This document shows, in pieces, positions 14,179 through 15,278 of a stretch of 15,278 nucleotides of DNA. The DNA is from an uncultured bacterium. Its GTDB lineage: Bacteria; Actinomycetota; Aquicultoria; SKW223; CALKMS01. The stretch covers positions 1 through 15,278 of the forward strand of contig CALKMS010000151.1 of the NCBI GenBank assembly GCA_938091145.1, written 5' to 3'. The first letter of the stretch is position 1. Each line of letters starts with the position of its first letter. A model generated the notes under the pieces. It was not told where the DNA came from, made no database searches, and saw only the letters and a list, made by a program, of their open reading frames with translations. The position numbers were made by a program, and so were the translations under genes.

Positions 14179-14207
14179 TTGCTTGATGCTCGTTGCTCAT
14201 TTAAAAT
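14179..14207 (+). promoter_or_regulatory. Possible promoter giving a leaderless mRNA
   Basis: TTGCTT (14179-14184), 17 bases and TAAAAT (14202-14207) would start transcription about 7 bases later, at or next to the ATG at 14215. That gene has no Shine-Dalgarno sequence, which fits. The -35 box is weak. Confidence 0.4.
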
Positions 14208-14214
14208 TTAAATT

Positions 14215-14577
14215 ATGAAGATGAGAATAGAGAAAATTGATTTTGGTAAGTTATACATCGATGGCCAGTGCTTTAAAGACGCAGTCATTTTTGATGAAAA
14301 AGCTTATTCGCGCAACAAAGCAACTTCGAAGGTTGTTCATGGGACTAGCCACATTTTATCAGATGAAGAAATAAAAGCTTTGATTCGCGGCAAGCCTGAG
14401 GTTATTATTATAGGTACTGGCTTTTCTGATATGCTTGATGTTCCCAAACCCACTTTGAAGCGTCTTAGAGGGCAGGGCAGGGAGGTTTATGTTCTTAAGA
14501 CGCCTGAGGCTGTAAAGAAGTTTAATGAACTTAGCGGAAAGAAAAAAATTAATGCTTTGTTTCATACAACTTGTTAG
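14215..14577 (+). CDS. Mth938-like domain protein
   Basis: Small cytoplasmic protein (120 residues) of the Mth938/NDUFAF3-like family. Typical features are IEKIDFGKLYIDG near the N-terminus, the central PEVIIIGTGFSDML and the following LKRLRGQGREVYVLKTPEAVKKFNEL; the family is a single alpha/beta domain with no established enzyme activity. The length is normal for stand-alone bacterial and archaeal members. There is no ribosome site before ATG 14215 or ATG 14221, and a candidate promoter ends just upstream. The deoC gene begins 39 bases after its stop. Confidence 0.88.
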   Translation: MKMRIEKIDFGKLYIDGQCFKDAVIFDEKAYSRNKATSKVVHGTSHILSDEEIKALIRGKPEVIIIGTGFSDMLDVPKPTLKRLRGQGREVYVLKTPEAVKKFNELSGKKKINALFHTTC

Positions 14578-14616
14578 CTAGATTTCGGGAAATTGCCTGA
14601 ATTTTTGAGTGATCAA

Positions 14617-15278
14617 ATGAAATTAAAAAATTTTGCTCGATATCTTGATCACACGCTTTTGCGACCTGAAGCAACCCTTTCAGAGATTGAAAGATTAGCA
14701 AGAGAAGCAGTTGAGTTTGGTTTTGGTGCGGTTTTTGTTAACTCCGCTTTTGTGGATAGAGTTTTCGCGGTTGTTGGAGATGAAAGGGAATTAAGAATTG
14801 GTAGTGTGGCCGGTTTTCCCTTGGGGGCTGTTCATACCAAAGCTAAATGCAAGGAAGCAGAAGTGGCATTGGCAGCAGGGGCTTTGGAAATTGACATGGT
14901 CATTAACGTGGGCTGGTTAAAGTCGGGAGAGATACGCCGATTTGAGGCTGATTTAAAGGAGGTGTGGGAGGTTGTTAAAGAAAAAGAGGGGGCGAATATT
15001 AAAGCTATTCTTGAAGTTGGTTTTTTAACCGATAACGAGATTAGACTGGCTTCACGGATCGCTGATGATTTGGGTTTTGACTATGTCAAAACAGCAACTG
15101 GTTTTGGCCCCAGAGGAGCTGAACTTAGAGACGTGGAAATCATTAAGTCTTCGGTGCGAAACGCTAAGATAAAGGCTTCCGGCGGAATAAGAACTTTTCA
15201 GCAAGCGCTGTCTTTTCTCCAGGCTGGAGCCGCGAGGATTGGGACAAGCTCAAGCGTAGCTATTTTTCGAGAAGCTCA
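14617..15278 (+). CDS. deoC: Deoxyribose-phosphate aldolase, 3' end cut by the window
   Basis: Cytoplasmic class I aldolase that splits 2-deoxyribose 5-phosphate into acetaldehyde and glyceraldehyde 3-phosphate in deoxynucleoside catabolism. Visible: LDHTLL (11-15), AGFPLG, EIDMVINVG (D93), the Schiff-base lysine K158 in YVKTATGF, and the second catalytic lysine K186 in KASGGIRT, then RIGTSS. The 220 codons present are nearly the whole family length; only the extreme C-terminus is missing. Small departures from the common pattern are VNSAF where Pro is usual, ILEV for ILET and KTATG for KTSTG; the catalytic residues are intact. ATG 14617 is chosen. In-frame TTG codons upstream are possible, and the ribosome site is weak for all. 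Confidence 0.94.
   Translation, partial: MKLKNFARYLDHTLLRPEATLSEIERLAREAVEFGFGAVFVNSAFVDRVFAVVGDERELRIGSVAGFPLGAVHTKAKCKEAEVALAAGALEIDMVINVGWLKSGEIRRFEADLKEVWEVVKEKEGANIKAILEVGFLTDNEIRLASRIADDLGFDYVKTATGFGPRGAELRDVEIIKSSVRNAKIKASGGIRTFQQALSFLQAGAARIGTSSSVAIFREA

Noticed and set aside
1..15278. CRISPR array, insertion sequence or prophage
   Set aside because: No regularly spaced repeats, no transposase or integrase frame and no flanking direct repeats were seen.

Overview
This window is AT-rich bacterial DNA. Bacterial origin is shown by Shine-Dalgarno sites, sigma-70-like promoters and a tRNA with an encoded CCA end. Gene content suggests an anaerobe or microaerobe: a twin-arginine-exported molybdenum/iron-sulfur reductase, a ZIP/GDT1 metal-transport pair, a protoglobin fusion and a MEMO/AMMECR1 fusion. 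The order Nif3 - C4 zinc-ribbon protein - RNase H matches the mycobacterial order Rv2230c-Rv2229c-Rv2228c, so a deep, AT-rich actinobacterial lineage is a reasonable guess. Nothing here fixes the phylum.

Layout. (1) 54-1475 (+): fused MEMO1-like and AMMECR1 protein. (2) 1692-1767 (+): tRNA with a CAT anticodon, followed by a hairpin terminator that looks bidirectional and a second nested hairpin. (3) 1932-6286 (-): four overlapping genes for a membrane-bound molybdoenzyme, in the transcribed order catalytic subunit, TorD-type chaperone, four-cluster ferredoxin subunit, di-heme cytochrome b. The catalytic subunit looks like the thiosulfate/polysulfide reductase group; the two partner subunits look like formate dehydrogenase N. 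A LysR-type regulator (6489-7427, +) is divergent, and the shared intergenic region carries two helically phased dyads over a good promoter. (4) 7428-7953: no gene seen, only small repeats and dyads. (5) 7954-8349 (-): two-CBS-domain protein.

(6) 8529-13755 (+): seven tightly packed genes that look like one operon. They encode a ZIP metal transporter, a protoglobin-PsiE membrane fusion, a TMEM165/GDT1 cation transporter, an orphan CcmC-like heme membrane protein, Nif3, a coiled-coil/C4 zinc-ribbon protein, and an RNase HI fused to a QueD-like 6-carboxytetrahydropterin synthase. The first four suggest metal, heme and gas homeostasis; the last three are a conserved housekeeping block. (7) 13839-14086 (-): a compact unit made of a strong promoter, a GC-rich structured leader RNA and a 40-residue single-span membrane protein. 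This is the best candidate for something undescribed. (8) 14215-14577 (+): Mth938-like protein, possibly leaderless. (9) 14617 to the window end (+): deoC, cut by the edge.

All function calls rest on motif recognition by eye. No database search, RNA folding or alignment was run.
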